Below are positions 52,770 to 61,258 of a stretch of 64,000 nucleotides of DNA, one piece after another (the stretch's first letter is position 1; every line of letters starts with the position of its first letter). Made by a program: the position numbers and the translations under genes. Under the pieces are notes generated by a model. It had not been told where the DNA came from, searched no databases, and was given only the letters and a program-made list of their open reading frames with translations. This DNA comes from Novosphingobium chloroacetimidivorans (lineage in GTDB: Bacteria > Pseudomonadota > Alphaproteobacteria > Sphingomonadales > Sphingomonadaceae): assembly GCF_014204535.1 (NCBI RefSeq), contig NZ_JACHLR010000001.1:248001-312000 (forward strand), in the 5' to 3' direction.

Positions 52770-54099
52770 GCTCACCCCTAAGCAGCTGGAGGCGCAGGCG
52801 ATATGCGCCGGGCCTGCTAAGCACGTAATGCTGTTCGGCGGCTCACGCTCGGGCAAGACGTTCCTGCATGTGCGCAACGTCATCATGCGTGCGTTGAAGG
52901 CGGCGAACAGCCGTCATGCGATCTTCCGGTTCAGGTTCAACGCGATCAAAGCGTCAATCGTGCTCGATACCTTCCCCAAGGTCATGCGCCTTGCTTTCCC
53001 TGGAGTGCCGTACAAGCTCGACAAGACCGATTGGTATGCGACGCTGCCGAATGGGGCAGAGATTTGGTTCGCAGGCCTGGACGACGCCGAGAGAGCCGAG
53101 AAGGTGCTCGGCATGGAGTTCGCCACGATCTACTTCAACGAGTGCTCGCAGATCCCCTACGTGTCGCTGCAAACAGCTCTCACGCGTCTTGCGCAGCAAG
53201 TGGAGCAGGAGATCAGTGGCGCACGCAAGCCACTGCGCCCGCGAGTGTTCTACGACGAGAACCCCCCTTCGAAGGCTCATTGGTCGTTCCGGCAGTTCAT
53301 CCAGAAGATAGACCCCGAGACGAAGCAGGAGTTGGTCAATCCCGGCGACTATGCGTCGTTCAAGATCAACCCGAACGACAACCGCGAGAACGTGGCAGAC
53401 GACTACCTGCAGACGCTCTCCACCATGTCAGCCCGCATGCGTCGCCGATTCCTCGATGGTGAGTTCGGCGAAGCTGTTGCTGGCGCGCTGTTCACGGACG
53501 AGATGATCGAGACATGGCGCGTTACAGATGGCCGGGTGCCTGACATGGTGCGCATCGTGGTGGGCGTTGACCCGTCCGGCGCCGGCGACGAAGAAAACGC
53601 GGACAATGACGCGATCGGCATCGTCGCTGCCGGCCTCGGTGTAGACGGTAACTGCTACGTGCTCGAAGATGCGACGGTGAAAGCGGGGCCAATGACGTGG
53701 GGGCGTGTGGCTACATCGCTGTTCGATCGCCACCAGGCTGATGCTGTGGTTGGCGAGACGAACTATGGTGGCGCCATGGTCAATCACGTGATCCAGACCG
53801 CCAGGCCGCGCACCAGCTTTCGGCAGGTCACCGCGACGCGCGGCAAGGTGGTTCGTGCTGAGCCGTTCTCAGCGTTGTACGAGCAAGGCAAGGTTCGGCA
53901 TGTCGGCCGGTTCAACGAACTTGAGGACGAGCTGACCGCGTTCACGACGTATGGCTATGTCGGAGGCGACAGCCCGAACCGCGCCGATGCGCTTATCTGG
54001 TGCCTTGCTGAGCTATTCCCCAGCGTGGTCAAGCCGCGGAAGGAGCCGCCGAAGCCTGTAGCGGTCCCCACGATGGCGTCGGCATTTGCGAGGAGGTAA
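52753..54099 (+). CDS. terL: Terminase large subunit (ATPase/nuclease)
   Basis: The product has 448 residues. The N-terminal ATPase has Walker A GGSRSGKT with Lys35, and Walker B FATIYFNECSQ. The C-terminal RNase-H-like nuclease has Asp273 (VGVDPSGAGDE), a second acidic site at VVGETNYGGAM, and an Asp near the end (NRADALIWCLAELFP). It powers DNA translocation into procapsids and cuts the concatemer. It is intact. Confidence 0.95.
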   Translation: MTQTFKLTPKQLEAQAICAGPAKHVMLFGGSRSGKTFLHVRNVIMRALKAANSRHAIFRFRFNAIKASIVLDTFPKVMRLAFPGVPYKLDKTDWYATLPNGAEIWFAGLDDAERAEKVLGMEFATIYFNECSQIPYVSLQTALTRLAQQVEQEISGARKPLRPRVFYDENPPSKAHWSFRQFIQKIDPETKQELVNPGDYASFKINPNDNRENVADDYLQTLSTMSARMRRRFLDGEFGEAVAGALFTDEMIETWRVTDGRVPDMVRIVVGVDPSGAGDEENADNDAIGIVAAGLGVDGNCYVLEDATVKAGPMTWGRVATSLFDRHQADAVVGETNYGGAMVNHVIQTARPRTSFRQVTATRGKVVRAEPFSALYEQGKVRHVGRFNELEDELTAFTTYGYVGGDSPNRADALIWCLAELFPSVVKPRKEPPKPVAVPTMASAFARR

Positions 54100-54101
54100 T
54101 G

Positions 54102-54314
54102 ATGGATGACGAAACAGTGGCGGCTTGGAGCGCGCTGACCAGAGAAAAGCCTTGCTGTGCGCCGACTGACGAAGCGCAGAGCTTGGCCCAAGTGATGCGC
54201 CAGGCTGCTGACGAATGGCTTTCAGAGATCGGAACCATTGAGAGGTCAGCTGACGGGAAGCGCGACGCATATGTCGTTATGGCCGAAGCGGCTCTTGTCT
54301 GGATGGCAGAGTAA
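54102..54314 (+). CDS. Small phage hypothetical protein (70 aa)
   Basis: ATG 54102 has AGGAGG five bases upstream (within the end of terL); ATG 54099 is one codon earlier. The product is acidic and helical (QSLAQVMRQAADEWLSEIGT, DAYVVMAEAALVWMAE). Its stop falls at the foot of a hairpin. Function unknown. Confidence 0.65.
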   Translation: MDDETVAAWSALTREKPCCAPTDEAQSLAQVMRQAADEWLSEIGTIERSADGKRDAYVVMAEAALVWMAE

Positions 54315-54332
54315 CGGTATCTAAATACCGTT
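54313..54332. terminator. Hairpin after the small gene, before portal
   Basis: AACGGTAT and ATACCGTT form a perfect 8-bp inverted repeat with a CTAA loop, starting at the stop codon of the preceding gene. No T-run follows, so it is not a classic intrinsic terminator; it may be an RNA-processing or regulatory structure. A similar hairpin lies at 60085-60104. Confidence 0.4.
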
Positions 54333-54372
54333 CCGGACCGCACCTCCGGGCATAACAGCCGAGGTGCGCCTA

Positions 54373-56403
54373 GTGAATACCAGCGATCAAGCCCTGCTCG
54401 ACAAGGCCCTGCGCCAGTTCGACGAGAACACCAGCGAGACGCTGGCCGAACGCGCGCTTGCCCTGCAGGATCGCCGCTTCGTGTTCATCGAAGGCGCGCA
54501 GTGGGAAGGCGAGATGGGCGAGCAGTTCGAGAACTCGCCTCGGCTGCAGATCAACAAGACCCAGCGCGGTCACGACAAGATCATCAACGACTATCGCGCC
54601 AACCGCTTCACGGTGAACTTCCGCCCGGTCGGTGACGAGGGCGATGACGATACGGCCGAACTGCTGAATGGCCTGCTGCATGCCGACATCTACCGCAGCA
54701 AGGGCCAGCTCGCGTTCGACAATGCTTTCAGCGAGGGTGCGGCCGGCGGCATGGGTGCTTGGCGCTTGTGCAACGAGTACGAAGACGAGAGCGACGACAA
54801 GAACGACCGCCAGCGCATCCGCATCGAGATGATTGCGGACGCCGACCAGTGCGTGTTCTTCGACCGTGCCGCCAAGCTCTACGACAAGTCCGACGCGCGC
54901 CATGCCTACGTGCTGAACGCGATGACGCCAGACGCCTTCAAGGAGGAATACGGCGACGATCGGCTCGTCTCGTGGCCGGAGAACATGAAGCTTCCGAGCT
55001 TCGACTGGTTCCGCGGCGATGTGGTCTGGGTCGCGGAATACTACGAGGTCGAGCACGTCTCGCGTGAGCTGCGCATCTACACGCGCGATGCGACCGGCGA
55101 GGAGTTCCGCTACTGGACCGAGGACATGGCGGAGGGCCAGGACGACGACCTGAAGACCCGCGGTTTCACGCGCCGCACCCGCAAGATCAAGCGCAAGCGG
55201 GTCCACAAATGGATACTGAGCGGGGCTGAGGTTCTGGAGGACTGCGGGTTCATCGCTGGCGAGCGCATCCCCATTGTGCCGTTCTACGGCAAGCGCGTGG
55301 TCATCGACAACGTGGAGCGCTTCAAGGGTCACGTGCGCGACGCGAAGGACCCGGCGAAGGCGTACAATGCCCAGGTCAGCAAGCTGATCGAGACGGCCAG
55401 CCTTGCGCCGCGTGAGGTGCCGATCTTTGCGCCCGAGCAGATGGAGGGCCTGCAAAGCCATTGGGCCAACATGAACATCGAGCGCCATCCGTACGGACTG
55501 GCGCACCCGATCACCGATCCTGTAACCGGCGGCATCGTCCAGACCGGGCCTGTCGCCTACGTGAAGCCGCCAGACGTGCCTCCCGCCATGGCTGCGCTTA
55601 TCCAGATCATGGGCAACGACATCGCCGAGATCACGAACGGCGACGATGGCAGCATGGAGATCAAGTCCAACGTCTCGGGTGAGGCGATGGACATCGCGGC
55701 ATCTCGCGTCGATGCAAAGTCGTTCATCTACATGGACAACTTCAAGCTCTCCATGCAGGCGTTCGGCGAGATCTACTACTCGCAGGCGAAAGAGGTCTAC
55801 GTCGAGGAAGGCCGCAAGGTCGAGACGATGGACGAGGATGGCGAGACTGCCGTTGCGACGCTCGGTGAGACCGTGGCCGATCAGAAGACCGGGATTGTCT
55901 CGCGCCGCTATGACCTGTCGGTCGGGCGCTTCAACGTCATCGCCGATGTGACCGAGGCAACCGCGACCAGGCGCGACAAGACGGTGCGTACCATGATGAC
56001 GCTCGCTCAGGCGGCTACCAGCGTGCAGTCGCTCGAGCTGGGCCAAGCCGCTCTGCTAACCGCTGTCAGCAATATGGACGGCGAGGGCATGGGCAAGCTG
56101 CAGGACTATGCGCACAAGCTCTCCGTGCAGCTCGGCCTCGACGAGATGACCGCCGAGGAACAGCAAGCCGCTCAAGCCGCCCAGCAGAACGCGCAGCCCG
56201 ATCCACAGGCCCAGGCGCTTGCTGCTCAGGCTCAGGCTTTGCAGGCGCAGGCGGGCAAGCTCACGGCCGATACGCAGCTGTCGCAGGCCAAGACGGTGCA
56301 GACGTTGGCAAGCGCGCAAAAGACCGCCGCCGAATCAGAGCAGATCGCCAACACCCCGGCGCAATTGCCCGATGTCAACACTTTGTTGAGCCAAGCCGCT
56401 TGA
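54373..56403 (+). CDS. Portal protein, P22 type
   Basis: The product has 676 residues from GTG 54373, with GAGG eight bases upstream (GTG 54364 is three codons earlier). It matches the P22-family portal in size and features: DRRFVFIEGAQWEGEM, INKTQRGHDKIINDYRANRF, IPIVPFYGKRVVIDN, and a long C-terminal Gln/Ala-rich helix (from about residue 600) like the P22 portal barrel. Twelve copies form the DNA entry ring of the procapsid. It is intact. Confidence 0.93.
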   Translation: MNTSDQALLDKALRQFDENTSETLAERALALQDRRFVFIEGAQWEGEMGEQFENSPRLQINKTQRGHDKIINDYRANRFTVNFRPVGDEGDDDTAELLNGLLHADIYRSKGQLAFDNAFSEGAAGGMGAWRLCNEYEDESDDKNDRQRIRIEMIADADQCVFFDRAAKLYDKSDARHAYVLNAMTPDAFKEEYGDDRLVSWPENMKLPSFDWFRGDVVWVAEYYEVEHVSRELRIYTRDATGEEFRYWTEDMAEGQDDDLKTRGFTRRTRKIKRKRVHKWILSGAEVLEDCGFIAGERIPIVPFYGKRVVIDNVERFKGHVRDAKDPAKAYNAQVSKLIETASLAPREVPIFAPEQMEGLQSHWANMNIERHPYGLAHPITDPVTGGIVQTGPVAYVKPPDVPPAMAALIQIMGNDIAEITNGDDGSMEIKSNVSGEAMDIAASRVDAKSFIYMDNFKLSMQAFGEIYYSQAKEVYVEEGRKVETMDEDGETAVATLGETVADQKTGIVSRRYDLSVGRFNVIADVTEATATRRDKTVRTMMTLAQAATSVQSLELGQAALLTAVSNMDGEGMGKLQDYAHKLSVQLGLDEMTAEEQQAAQAAQQNAQPDPQAQALAAQAQALQAQAGKLTADTQLSQAKTVQTLASAQKTAAESEQIANTPAQLPDVNTLLSQAA

Positions 56404-56458
56404 AGCGCGCATCCCCAAATGGTAACAAGCCGGCGCGCGGGGGCGTAGGAGTGGCCGT

Positions 56459-57292
56459 ATGAGCGCAGAAGACGAACCCCTCGACTTGTCCGAAGAATTG
56501 GTGATCGGCGACGCACCTCAGTTCGAGGGCGACGATCCCGCCCCTGAGCAGGATGAGCAGCCCGAAGATGTCGTGATCGCGTTCGCCGATGACGAGGACG
56601 ACGAGAGCGAGCCCACCCCGCTGGTGAAGCGGCTTCGTGAGCAGATCCGTGAGCGCGACCGCAAGCTGAGCCAGATGCGCCGCTCGCCAGCGCCAGCCAA
56701 CGATGCCGACCCTGAGCCGCAGGTTCCTGACCGCCCGCGCTCAGTGGCTGATTACGACTACGACGAAGACCAGTTCAACGCCGCGATCGATGCGCACCTC
56801 GCCGCCAAGGATGAGCACGCAGCCTGGAAGCAGCGCGAAGAGAAGCGCAAGAGCGCGCGTGGCGAGCAAGAGGCAGAACAGGCCCGCCAGATCGAACAGC
56901 AGCGCAAGGCGCTTGGTGTCGGCGATTACGAGGTGAAGGCCGCCGCTGTGCGTGACCGTCTCTCCGACGCGCAGATGGCGATCCTGATCAACGGTGCCGA
57001 CAACCCGGCCCAGATGATTTACGCGCTCGGCCGCTCCGAAAGCCGGCTCGACATGCTGTGCGGCGAAGAGAACCTGGCCAAGTTCGCCGTGATGCTCGGC
57101 AAGATGGAAAAGGACATCAAGGTGACGAAGAAGACGGCACCGACGCCTGAGAGCCGTGTCCGCGGTGCTTCTGGACCCATGAACATCGGCGGCGATAAGC
57201 AGCTTGAGAAGCTGGAGAAGGAAGCGGCGCGCACTGGCGACCGCACCAAGCTCATCCAGTACCGCCAGACCCTCAAGACCCGCGCAGCGTAA
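56459..57292 (+). CDS. Scaffolding protein, P22-like
   Basis: The product has 277 residues from ATG 56459, with TAGGAG eight bases upstream. It is very acidic at the start (DEPLDLSEELVIGD, FADDEDDESEP) and highly charged and helical in the middle (KQREEKRKSARGEQEAEQAR). The C-terminus is basic and helical (KQLEKLEKEAARTGDRTKLI), as needed for coat binding. Position after portal also fits. The coat gene it should serve is not found downstream. Confidence 0.8.
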   Translation: MSAEDEPLDLSEELVIGDAPQFEGDDPAPEQDEQPEDVVIAFADDEDDESEPTPLVKRLREQIRERDRKLSQMRRSPAPANDADPEPQVPDRPRSVADYDYDEDQFNAAIDAHLAAKDEHAAWKQREEKRKSARGEQEAEQARQIEQQRKALGVGDYEVKAAAVRDRLSDAQMAILINGADNPAQMIYALGRSESRLDMLCGEENLAKFAVMLGKMEKDIKVTKKTAPTPESRVRGASGPMNIGGDKQLEKLEKEAARTGDRTKLIQYRQTLKTRAA

Positions 57293-57304
57293 GGAACACA
57301 GACC

Positions 57305-57616
57305 ATGCCACTCGACCGTGAACTTTCGCCCGCTGAGATCGTGCACGCCAAGATGGCAGGCATTCCGGCGGATCGTCCTGGCTTGCTCAGTGACTACCCC
57401 AAGATGCTCTACCGCAAGGGCAAGCCGGAGATCGGCCAGCACAGCCTTGTATCGGATAGCATCGGTGGGCTCTCGTCGCTGCCAATCGCCGGCCATGACG
57501 GCGTGACCACGCTGGTCGTCGACGGCCCGGATGATGAGCTGGCTGCGCTGGAAGATGGCTGGCACGCGTCTCTCACCGCAGCCACGGCACCGCCGGCGAA
57601 GAAGATCGCAGCATGA
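57305..57616 (+). CDS. Phage hypothetical protein in the place of the coat gene (103 aa)
   Basis: ATG 57305 has AAGGA ten bases upstream. The product has 103 residues (LSPAEIVHAKMAGIPADRPG, LLSDYPKMLYRKGKPEIG, GVTTLVVDGPDDELAALEDG). It is far too short to be a P22-type coat (about 430 aa) and shows no HK97-fold features. It overlaps the gp4-like gene by four bases. It may be a head-decoration or unrelated small protein. Confidence 0.7.
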   Translation: MPLDRELSPAEIVHAKMAGIPADRPGLLSDYPKMLYRKGKPEIGQHSLVSDSIGGLSSLPIAGHDGVTTLVVDGPDDELAALEDGWHASLTAATAPPAKKIAA

Positions 57617-58023
57617 CCACCAAGCGCCAACTCATCGAGCAGATGTTCGTCGAGTGCGGCGTAAACGGTTGGGAGTACGACATCCAACCGGAGGAGAAGC
57701 AGAAGGCGCTCACCCGGTTGGATGCGCTCATGGCTGAACTGGCGGGCCGTGGCATGGCACTGGGCTATAACGCGCCCGACGAGATCGGCGGCGGCGACCT
57801 GGACGATGAACTCGGTGTGCCCGATCAGGCGTTCTATGGTTTGGCTGTGCTCGGTGCTGAACGCCTGTCGCCTACGATGGGCAAGACGCAGAGCGTTGCG
57901 ACCCGCCAGGCGCTCACCGCAGCGATGAAGGCAGTGCGCTCGGCCGCGCTTGTGCTCGTGCCCGATCAGGCAGTCGGCAACATGCGTGTGGGCTCTGGTA
58001 ATCGCTGGTGGTTCGGACGCTGA
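57613..58023 (+). CDS. P22 gp4-like tail accessory/head completion protein
   Basis: The product has 136 residues. It follows the pattern of the P22 tail accessory factor: TTKRQLIEQMFVECGVNGWE, LTRLDALMAELAGRGMALGY, and a helical second half (SVATRQALTAAMKAVRSAAL). In P22, gp4 binds below the portal after packaging and starts tail assembly. It overlaps the previous gene by four bases. Confidence 0.82.
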   Translation: MTTKRQLIEQMFVECGVNGWEYDIQPEEKQKALTRLDALMAELAGRGMALGYNAPDEIGGGDLDDELGVPDQAFYGLAVLGAERLSPTMGKTQSVATRQALTAAMKAVRSAALVLVPDQAVGNMRVGSGNRWWFGR

Positions 58024-58024
58024 C

Positions 58025-59416
58025 ATGCGTATCCCCATCGTCTCAGGCATTAAGACCAACGAGCACGGCGACTTCTTGAACAGCTATCCGGTGAACCGTG
58101 AGCCTGTGTTGAAGGACACCGGCGTTTCGGACGGCTATCTGGCGTGCCCTCCCGGAATTACCCAGGTCGGCACTGGCCCCGGCCCTGATCGCGGCGGCAT
58201 CGCATGGAACAACAGGTGCTTCCGTGTGATGGGCACGAAGCTCGTCATGATCACGTCCGAGTGGGTTGTGCGGGTGCTTGGTGATGTTGGCGCCGGCGAC
58301 ATTTGCTCCTTGAGCTACAGCTTCGACAACCTGATCGTGAACAGCGGCGATCGCCTCTACTACTGGAACGATGCCTATGGCCTTCGTCAGGTAGATGACC
58401 CTGACCTTGGCGCGGTGATCGATGCGCAGTGGATCGACGGCTACACGATGACCACGGACGGCGCCTACGTCGTGGTGACTGACCTGAACGACCCGATGAG
58501 CGTCAACCCGCTGCGGTACGGCTCCAGCGAGGAATCGCCCGACCCTGTAACGGGCCTCGGTCATCAGCATGGCGAGGGCTACGTCTTCAACCGCTATACC
58601 ATCCAGGTGATCCAGAACGTCGGCGGGCTCGGCTTCCCGTTCCAGACCGTGAAGACAGCCACCATTCCGTATGGGTGCGTCGGCCCCCAGGCTAAGTGCA
58701 AGTTCCTGGGCACCTATGCCTTCTGCGGGGGTGATGAGGGCTCTGCGCCAGGGATCTACCTCATGGGCGCTGGTGACGCGAGCAAGATCAGCTCGGGCGA
58801 GGTGGATGCCGACTTGGCCGCGCTCAGCCCGGGTGATCTCACCAAGGTCTGGCTCGAGCCGCGATCGGTGGCGGACGAGCAGCGCTTGATCGTGCACCTC
58901 CCGACGCGCTCGTGGGGCTTCGCCTCGCAAGTCGCTCGCAGATCATCGGTCAAGACGTGGAGCGTCTATGTGTCGGGGACGACCGATGCTGCACCGTATC
59001 AGGGCCGCGGCGCCGTCTACTGCTACGGCAAGTGGATCGTCGGTTCGCAGGATGGCAAGATCGGCGTTCTGGACACTGCGACGGCCCAGCATTTCGGACA
59101 GGACGTGATGTGGCGCTTCGATACCACGCTGCTGTACAATGAAAGCAACGGCGGGCTCGTTCACGAGCTGGAACTGATCGGCACGCCGGGGCGCGGGAAC
59201 GCCGACAGCCGAGTGCTATTCAGCTACACCAAGGACGGCGAAACCTGGTCGGTGGAGCGTCCTACATCATCGGGCAAGCTGGGCGAACGCCGCAAGCGCG
59301 TGACCTGGCGTCCTGGCATTCGCTTCGAGCAGTACATGGGCCTGCGCTTCCGTGGCGCTGATGGCTCGCTGATGGGAGTGGCACGTCTCGAAGCGCAGAT
59401 CGAAGGGCTCGCTTGA
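58025..59416 (+). CDS. P22 gp10-like packaged-DNA stabilisation protein
   Basis: The product has 463 residues from ATG 58025, two bases after the gp4-like stop. It begins RIPIVSGIKTNEHGDFLNSY, typical of the gp10 family, and continues as a beta-propeller-like repeat protein (WNNRCFRVMGTKLVMITSEW, GDRLYYWNDAYGLRQVDDPD, HELELIGTPGRGNADSRVLF). In P22, gp10 forms the hub under gp4 that holds packaged DNA and the tail spikes. It is intact. Confidence 0.88.
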   Translation: MRIPIVSGIKTNEHGDFLNSYPVNREPVLKDTGVSDGYLACPPGITQVGTGPGPDRGGIAWNNRCFRVMGTKLVMITSEWVVRVLGDVGAGDICSLSYSFDNLIVNSGDRLYYWNDAYGLRQVDDPDLGAVIDAQWIDGYTMTTDGAYVVVTDLNDPMSVNPLRYGSSEESPDPVTGLGHQHGEGYVFNRYTIQVIQNVGGLGFPFQTVKTATIPYGCVGPQAKCKFLGTYAFCGGDEGSAPGIYLMGAGDASKISSGEVDADLAALSPGDLTKVWLEPRSVADEQRLIVHLPTRSWGFASQVARRSSVKTWSVYVSGTTDAAPYQGRGAVYCYGKWIVGSQDGKIGVLDTATAQHFGQDVMWRFDTTLLYNESNGGLVHELELIGTPGRGNADSRVLFSYTKDGETWSVERPTSSGKLGERRKRVTWRPGIRFEQYMGLRFRGADGSLMGVARLEAQIEGLA

Positions 59417-60078
59417 TGGATGCCATGAAGACGCGCCAGCTGCCGCGCTCGGACATCGGTGCCTTCATCGGATCACCCCGCGGCGTGCGCGCGTTCGAGG
59501 ATCTCCAGGGCGATACGGCGCAGATCTACAAGGCGGTGAACGAAACGAGCTTTTTGACGATCGAGGACTCGCCGTCCACCGGTTCCGAGCGCAAGTTCAC
59601 GCCAGTGGCCGGCGATCTGGTAGGTGAGGATGGCGGCGCGAACACCACGTACAGCCTGTCCTTGGCAGAAGTGGGGATCACCGCCGGCGGTTACGGAGAT
59701 GAGGCCAGCACGATCAAGGTCACAGTCGATGCGAAGGGTCGCGTGACCAATGTGGATGTGTTCGACCTCAACACCGACAACGTGACCGAGGGTCTGACGA
59801 ACCTGTTCTACACGAACGCGCGTGCTCGGGCGGCGCTGAGCGATGGAGTGGGGATCGACTACGACGCTGACACCGGCGAGATCTCGCTCGACACCGACGA
59901 TGATCGCAACGTTGATCACTCCTCGGTCAGCATTATTGCGGGCGCGGGCCTTACCGGCGGCGGGACGATTGAAGAGAGCCGAACGATCGACCTGGAGGCC
60001 ATCGGCGCACCCGGCACTTATGCCAATCCGACCTCGATTACGATCGATCAGTATGGGCGCGTGACCGCCATAGCTTGA
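59416..60078 (+). CDS. Phage tail fibre/needle-type protein
   Basis: The product has 220 residues from ATG 59416, sharing one base with the gp10 stop. It contains the fibre motif TEGLTNLFYTNARARAALSD and repeated short beta segments (TIKVTVDAKGRVTNVDVFDL, TSITIDQYGRVTAIA) typical of trimeric phage fibres. In P22 this position holds the gp26 needle. Whether it is a needle or a receptor-binding fibre cannot be told. It ends before a hairpin. Confidence 0.75.
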   Translation: MDAMKTRQLPRSDIGAFIGSPRGVRAFEDLQGDTAQIYKAVNETSFLTIEDSPSTGSERKFTPVAGDLVGEDGGANTTYSLSLAEVGITAGGYGDEASTIKVTVDAKGRVTNVDVFDLNTDNVTEGLTNLFYTNARARAALSDGVGIDYDADTGEISLDTDDDRNVDHSSVSIIAGAGLTGGGTIEESRTIDLEAIGAPGTYANPTSITIDQYGRVTAIA

Positions 60079-60084
60079 CCGGGA

Positions 60085-60104
60085 AGCGGTACAATGATAC
60101 CGCT
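60085..60104. terminator. Hairpin after the fibre gene
   Basis: AGCGGTA and TACCGCT form a 7-bp inverted repeat with a CAATGA loop, six bases after the fibre stop. No T-run follows. The stem core resembles that of the hairpin at 54313-54332, so the two may share a function in late mRNA. Confidence 0.4.
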
Positions 60105-60161
60105 CTAGCCTACGGGCAGTCAAAGAGCGGCGCCGGCTCATCCTGAACGAAGGTTCGGACC

Positions 60162-60605
60162 CTGAGCGCGCTCCTGTCTCTCTCACGCGATGCAACGGCA
60201 ATCAATGCGGTGGTCAACCATCCATCGGTGCGCCCGTTTGCCGGTCTTCCCGACGCTGGTGATCTCGACTTCGCGCCGCTGATCTCCTGTCCCGAGCACG
60301 TCGCGCTCATCGGAGAACATGGCGGGTTCCTGCTCATCTGGAGCGCCCCGGGCGTCCGCGAGATCCATGTCTTCCTGCTTCCGGAAGGGCGCGGCAAGTG
60401 GGGGTTTGCGGCACAGGCAGAGGTGATCGCCTACGCGCAGGAACATGGCGTTCGGCAGCTATGGGCGCGTATTTCGCCGCAACTGCGCCACCTGGCCCTG
60501 TTCGCCCGACGTGGCGGAATGAAGCCGACAGGTGAGGTGATCGAAGCCTTCGGCGTGCCGTACCGCATCTATGCCATGGAGGTTCCGTCATGCCGCCAGC
60601 AGTAG
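60162..60605 (+). CDS. GNAT-like protein in the ejection-gene region (about 147 aa)
   Basis: The family-like sequence begins SALLSLSRDATAINAVVNHP, upstream of the only GTG (60210). No ATG, GTG or TTG lies in frame before that, so a CTG at 60162, with AAGG upstream, may be the start. The product has the GNAT arrangement (GGFLLIWSAPGVREIHVFLL, PEGRGKWGFAAQAEVIAYAQ, GVRQLWARI). Such proteins are common between gp10 and gp7 genes of P22-like phages. The substrate is unknown. It overlaps the gp7-like gene by 16 bases. Confidence 0.65.
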   Translation: MSALLSLSRDATAINAVVNHPSVRPFAGLPDAGDLDFAPLISCPEHVALIGEHGGFLLIWSAPGVREIHVFLLPEGRGKWGFAAQAEVIAYAQEHGVRQLWARISPQLRHLALFARRGGMKPTGEVIEAFGVPYRIYAMEVPSCRQQ

Positions 60606-61258
60606 CCGTGGCAGGCATTACCGCTGCCGCTTCGATCGGTGGCTCGGTGATGGCCGGAAGCGCACAGAAGAGTGCTGCGAAGAAAGCCGCTGCCGCGCAG
60701 ACCGCGGCTGATCAGGCGGCGATCGCGCAACAGCAACAGCAATACCAGCAGACGCGCACAGACCTGGCGCCTTGGATGCAGGCGGGTCAGTCTGCTCTTG
60801 GTGGCCAAGGCGACCTGCTCGGCCTGAACGGGGCCGGCCCACAGCAATCGTCCATCGATGCGCTCAAGGCGTCGCCGCTGTATGCCAGCTTGTTCGGGAA
60901 CGGCCAGGAAGCCTTGCTCGCCAATGCGTCCGCGACCGGCGGCCTGCGAGGCGGCAATTTGCAGGGCGCGTCCATGAACTTCGGACGCGATACCTTGTCG
61001 GCGGTCATCCAGAACCAGCTCGCCAACCTTGGCGGTGTGTCGCAGCAGGGCCAGAATGCGGCGGCCCAGGTCGGCAACTTCGGCGCCAACGCAGCTAACA
61101 ACATCTCAGGCGCGCTACAGAGCACAGGTCAGGCGCAGGCAGGCGCTGCTCTTGCCACTGGCGCCGCGAATGCCGGCATGATCACGGGCGCGGCGTCGGC
61201 AATCGGCTCATTGGCGGGGAATACGAACGTTCAGCAGTGGGCGGGGAAGCTGTTCTGA
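60590..61258 (+). CDS. P22 gp7-like DNA ejection (pilot) protein
   Basis: The product has 222 residues with GGAGGT upstream of ATG 60590. It starts with a hydrophobic helix (AVAGITAAASIGGSVMAGSA) and a Lys/Ala/Gln helix (KKAAAAQTAADQAAIAQQQQ), then long Gly/Ala/Asn/Gln-rich regions. This is the usual composition of gp7-like internal proteins that are ejected to form the trans-envelope DNA channel. It shares one base with the next gene (TGATG). Confidence 0.8.
   Translation: MPPAVAVAGITAAASIGGSVMAGSAQKSAAKKAAAAQTAADQAAIAQQQQQYQQTRTDLAPWMQAGQSALGGQGDLLGLNGAGPQQSSIDALKASPLYASLFGNGQEALLANASATGGLRGGNLQGASMNFGRDTLSAVIQNQLANLGGVSQQGQNAAAQVGNFGANAANNISGALQSTGQAQAGAALATGAANAGMITGAASAIGSLAGNTNVQQWAGKLF

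Noticed and set aside
54370..56046. 558-codon frame antisense to the portal gene
   Set aside because: His/Leu/Val/Arg-rich shadow of the portal codons; no start context or motifs.
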